Positions 41,930 through 43,759 of a DNA stretch of 43,759 nucleotides are shown one piece after another. The DNA is from an uncultured Pedobacter sp. (GTDB lineage Bacteria > Bacteroidota > Bacteroidia > Sphingobacteriales > Sphingobacteriaceae), in the NCBI GenBank assembly GCA_946478755.1, contig CAMLDJ010000016.1:1-43759 (forward strand), written 5' to 3'. The notes under the pieces were generated by a model. It was not told the origin of the DNA. It did not search any database and saw only the letters and a list, made by a program, of their open reading frames with translations. A program made the translations under genes and the position numbers. Each line of letters starts with the position of its first letter. The stretch's first letter is position 1.

Positions 41930-43528
41930 TTATTTTTTGATTTGAATACGGTTAGTATAGATGGTATCGGTCATTTGTATTTGTTGTAATGTACTCGCCG
42001 GCCCGGCCATCCCCGGCATCATGATGTGTTTAAACCGCAAATTTGTGATGGAAGTTGCCGCACTCAGTCCTTTGATCTTACCGGGCGATTTACCTTCATC
42101 TCTAACAAGGACATTTTTTACAAGAATATCGGAAATCGGCCCGCTCCCCTTCTTGTCGCCGTTCTGCATAAAGAAGATGGCCCAGGTCCGATGGTCATCA
42201 TTCTGATAGCTTAAGCGCTCAATGTCGATCCCATCAAACTGAACATATCGTACTGAGGCCGTTCCCCATTGATGGTGAATGCCGATACCCACCGCAGCGT
42301 CGTAAACCACACAATCCTTAAATGTGATATTCCGCTGGTCCTGCATTACCCCCTGACCTATTTTATAGCCGTAGCAATAGGTCCAGGAAATACAGTCTTC
42401 AAATAACACACCATCCTGAACCATAGGCTTTCCAGGCCAGTTGCGACATAGATCTGTATCTTGCATCCAGGTCTTGGTAGAAAAAGGATCGTCGAGTGCA
42501 ATACCGATCGCATGTTTTACAAGTACATTTTGCGACTCCATTACATCAATGCCATCGTTTTCGCCCATGTCGAAACGGTTGAACAGTTTAAAGTTCTGAA
42601 AAACCAGGTTTTTCGAGCGGGTTGGAATTATGGCCCAGGCCCCTGAGTCCCGGATCACCGGCCCGTTGAGCTCAAACCGCTCTGTGTGCATGATGGCCAG
42701 GATATGGTTTCCCAGGTTATTTTTTTCGGTCGAATACTTACCGTTCCCGTCCAGTGTTCCAGGCCCATATACCTTGATGTCGTGGGCCCCGCTATCTGTT
42801 GCAATCCACCAGGTAATATTCCTGTTCTGCGAAGCTTTACGTGCGCTGATCTTAAAATCTTTCTCCGCACCGCTAAACAACAGCACGGCTCCACCCTCAA
42901 GGTAAAGGCTCATATTGCTTTTCAGTTTTAAGTTCCTCACCGGGTAAACACCTGCGGGAACATATACAATGCCTTTGCCTCCTTTATAAGCCGCCGCATC
43001 GTCTATCGCCTTCTGAATAGCACTTGTGGCCAGCAGGGTAGACGAGCTCACCGCAGCATAAGGCTTTCCGGTGATGTTAAAGATTCCTTCTCCGGAGGGA
43101 TCTGGTTTATTCAGCTCCTCCGCATCGGCGGCAACAACCAATTCTCTCAACTGATTGATCTTGACGATAAGGTACTCGTCCTTGTGCAAGGTAAAGCTGA
43201 GTTTGTTCCCCGCCTGCAACCCCTTAATGGATAATTTTTTAGGACTGATGTGCCAGGCAGACACCTGGTCTCCATTTTTGAGGCTAATGGTAAATTCTGC
43301 TTTTCCCTTGCTCACAGCGAGCTGGGCATAGTCATATTTAGTGTTATAATCGACAACAGGTACTTCCACACCATTTACGACCAATCCGAAAATGGATGAC
43401 GATTTATAAATGGAAGGCAAAGGATAACTGAAGATCTTTGCTGCACCGGGTGGTACAGCAAAGATCTTAAAGGAGATGATCAGCATAAGGAATGTGCTAA
43501 AAATCTGCTTGATTATTTTAGTGTTCAT
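41930..43528 (-). CDS. Right-handed beta-helix glycoside hydrolase, GH28-like
   Basis: From the ATG at 43528 the protein is about 532 residues. It has a signal peptide (IFSTFLMLIISFKIFAVPPG), an N-terminal beta-sandwich (FGLVVNGVEVPVVDYNTKYD) and a beta-helix domain. The latter opens with AIQKAIDDAAAYKGGKGIVY and VPAGVYPVRNLKLKSNMSL. Motifs in GH28-like positions are ENDGID (for NTDG) and IALDDPFS (for a DD motif), with KIGQGVMQDQRN after them. The usual GHG and RIK motifs are not clear, so the family may be GH28 or a related beta-helix group. A GGGATGATG context favours the ATG at 43528; the frame runs from 43549. It follows susD. Confidence 0.8.
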   Translation of the reverse strand: MNTKIIKQIFSTFLMLIISFKIFAVPPGAAKIFSYPLPSIYKSSSIFGLVVNGVEVPVVDYNTKYDYAQLAVSKGKAEFTISLKNGDQVSAWHISPKKLSIKGLQAGNKLSFTLHKDEYLIVKINQLRELVVAADAEELNKPDPSGEGIFNITGKPYAAVSSSTLLATSAIQKAIDDAAAYKGGKGIVYVPAGVYPVRNLKLKSNMSLYLEGGAVLLFSGAEKDFKISARKASQNRNITWWIATDSGAHDIKVYGPGTLDGNGKYSTEKNNLGNHILAIMHTERFELNGPVIRDSGAWAIIPTRSKNLVFQNFKLFNRFDMGENDGIDVMESQNVLVKHAIGIALDDPFSTKTWMQDTDLCRNWPGKPMVQDGVLFEDCISWTYCYGYKIGQGVMQDQRNITFKDCVVYDAAVGIGIHHQWGTASVRYVQFDGIDIERLSYQNDDHRTWAIFFMQNGDKKGSGPISDILVKNVLVRDEGKSPGKIKGLSAATSITNLRFKHIMMPGMAGPASTLQQIQMTDTIYTNRIQIKK

Positions 43529-43539
43529 CATCCCTTCTT

Positions 43540-43759
43540 TTAATCCCATTTGAAATTCTGGGGATAAGGTGTTCCGGTTGTTACCGCATTGATCTGAGAA
43601 AGCGGGATTGGCCTGAGCACATGAAAATCCTGGATGTTCTTCTTAGCCTCATAATCGTCATAGGCCCGTACCCTTTCCGCCAGTTTCCCGGTTCTGACCA
43701 GGTCAAACCACCTGGTGTTTTCAGCACACAACTCTCTTGTCCGCTCGTCCAGAATGAAA
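43540..43759 (-). CDS. SusD/RagB-family protein, C-terminal fragment (5' end outside window)
   Basis: Read from the window edge, the minus strand encodes about 72 residues starting with FILDERTRELCAENTRWFDL, then VRTGKLAERVRAYDDYEAKK and the C-terminal LRPIPLSQINAVTTGTPYPQ and NFKWD. This is the conserved end of SusD lipoproteins. Its presence upstream of the GH28-like, GH97 and GH105 genes marks the region as a polysaccharide utilisation locus. The rest of susD and susC would lie to the right of the window. Confidence 0.92.
   Translation of the reverse strand, partial: FILDERTRELCAENTRWFDLVRTGKLAERVRAYDDYEAKKNIQDFHVLRPIPLSQINAVTTGTPYPQNFKWD

Noticed and set aside
1..43759. CRISPR arrays, rRNA genes and complete insertion sequences
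   Set aside because: No regularly spaced direct repeats, rRNA-like sequence or transposase with terminal inverted repeats was seen.

Overview
The window looks like a Bacteroidota chromosome, most likely a Sphingobacteriaceae-type organism (Pedobacter or Mucilaginibacter relatives). The support is SusC/SusD pairs, an ECF sigma/FecR cascade, CTnDOT-style Tra and Mob proteins, a GH28/GH97/GH105 set and a TAnnTTTG-type promoter. No genus can be proven from the sequence alone.

Positions 1 to about 38.7 kb read as one end of an integrative and conjugative element (ICE). From left to right: (1) the 3' end of a BREX phage-defence locus on the plus strand, with a partial pglZ translationally coupled to brxL. 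The BrxL C-terminus resembles an MIT_C (phospholipase-D-like) domain rather than a Lon protease. (2) A convergent minus-strand block with a small histone H1-like gene, a DUF3945-like ICE protein and a compact tra operon that reads rteC-traE-F-G-hyp-traI-like-TerB-like-TerB-like-traJ-K-L-M. No traN follows traM. (3) Accessory genes at 14.8-20.7 kb: an XRE regulator with envelope proteins, a divergent small HhH protein, and an operon of alpha-oxoamine synthase, TetR regulator and an unknown protein with an RteC-like tail. (4) A nutrient-uptake cassette at 21-29 kb: ECF sigma, FecR, SusC with an STN domain, SusD and a TlpA-like thioredoxin. (5) The mobilisation module at 29.3-33.5 kb: VirD4-like coupling protein, relaxase, relaxosome accessory protein and two small upstream ORFs, with a cluster of inverted repeats that could be the oriT. 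(6) A large surface lipoprotein protease (S8 subtilase plus GLUG repeats). (7) A small helical protein and a large serine recombinase.

The recombinase ORF runs antisense through the terminator and body of a tRNA-Arg(CCG) gene at 38.69-38.76 kb. This is the likely attachment region and right boundary. Beyond it, 38.8-43.8 kb is a minus-strand pectin/rhamnogalacturonan-type utilisation operon (SusD C-terminus, GH28-like, GH97, GH105), probably host backbone.

Working model: the recombinase integrates the element at tRNA-Arg, MobA/B/C process and deliver the DNA, and TraE-M build the type IV channel. RteC-like and TetR/XRE proteins may control transfer. BREX, the SusCD uptake cassette, the oxoamine synthase and the subtilase are cargo. 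Assignments come from reading the sequence and knowledge of the families; no database search was run.
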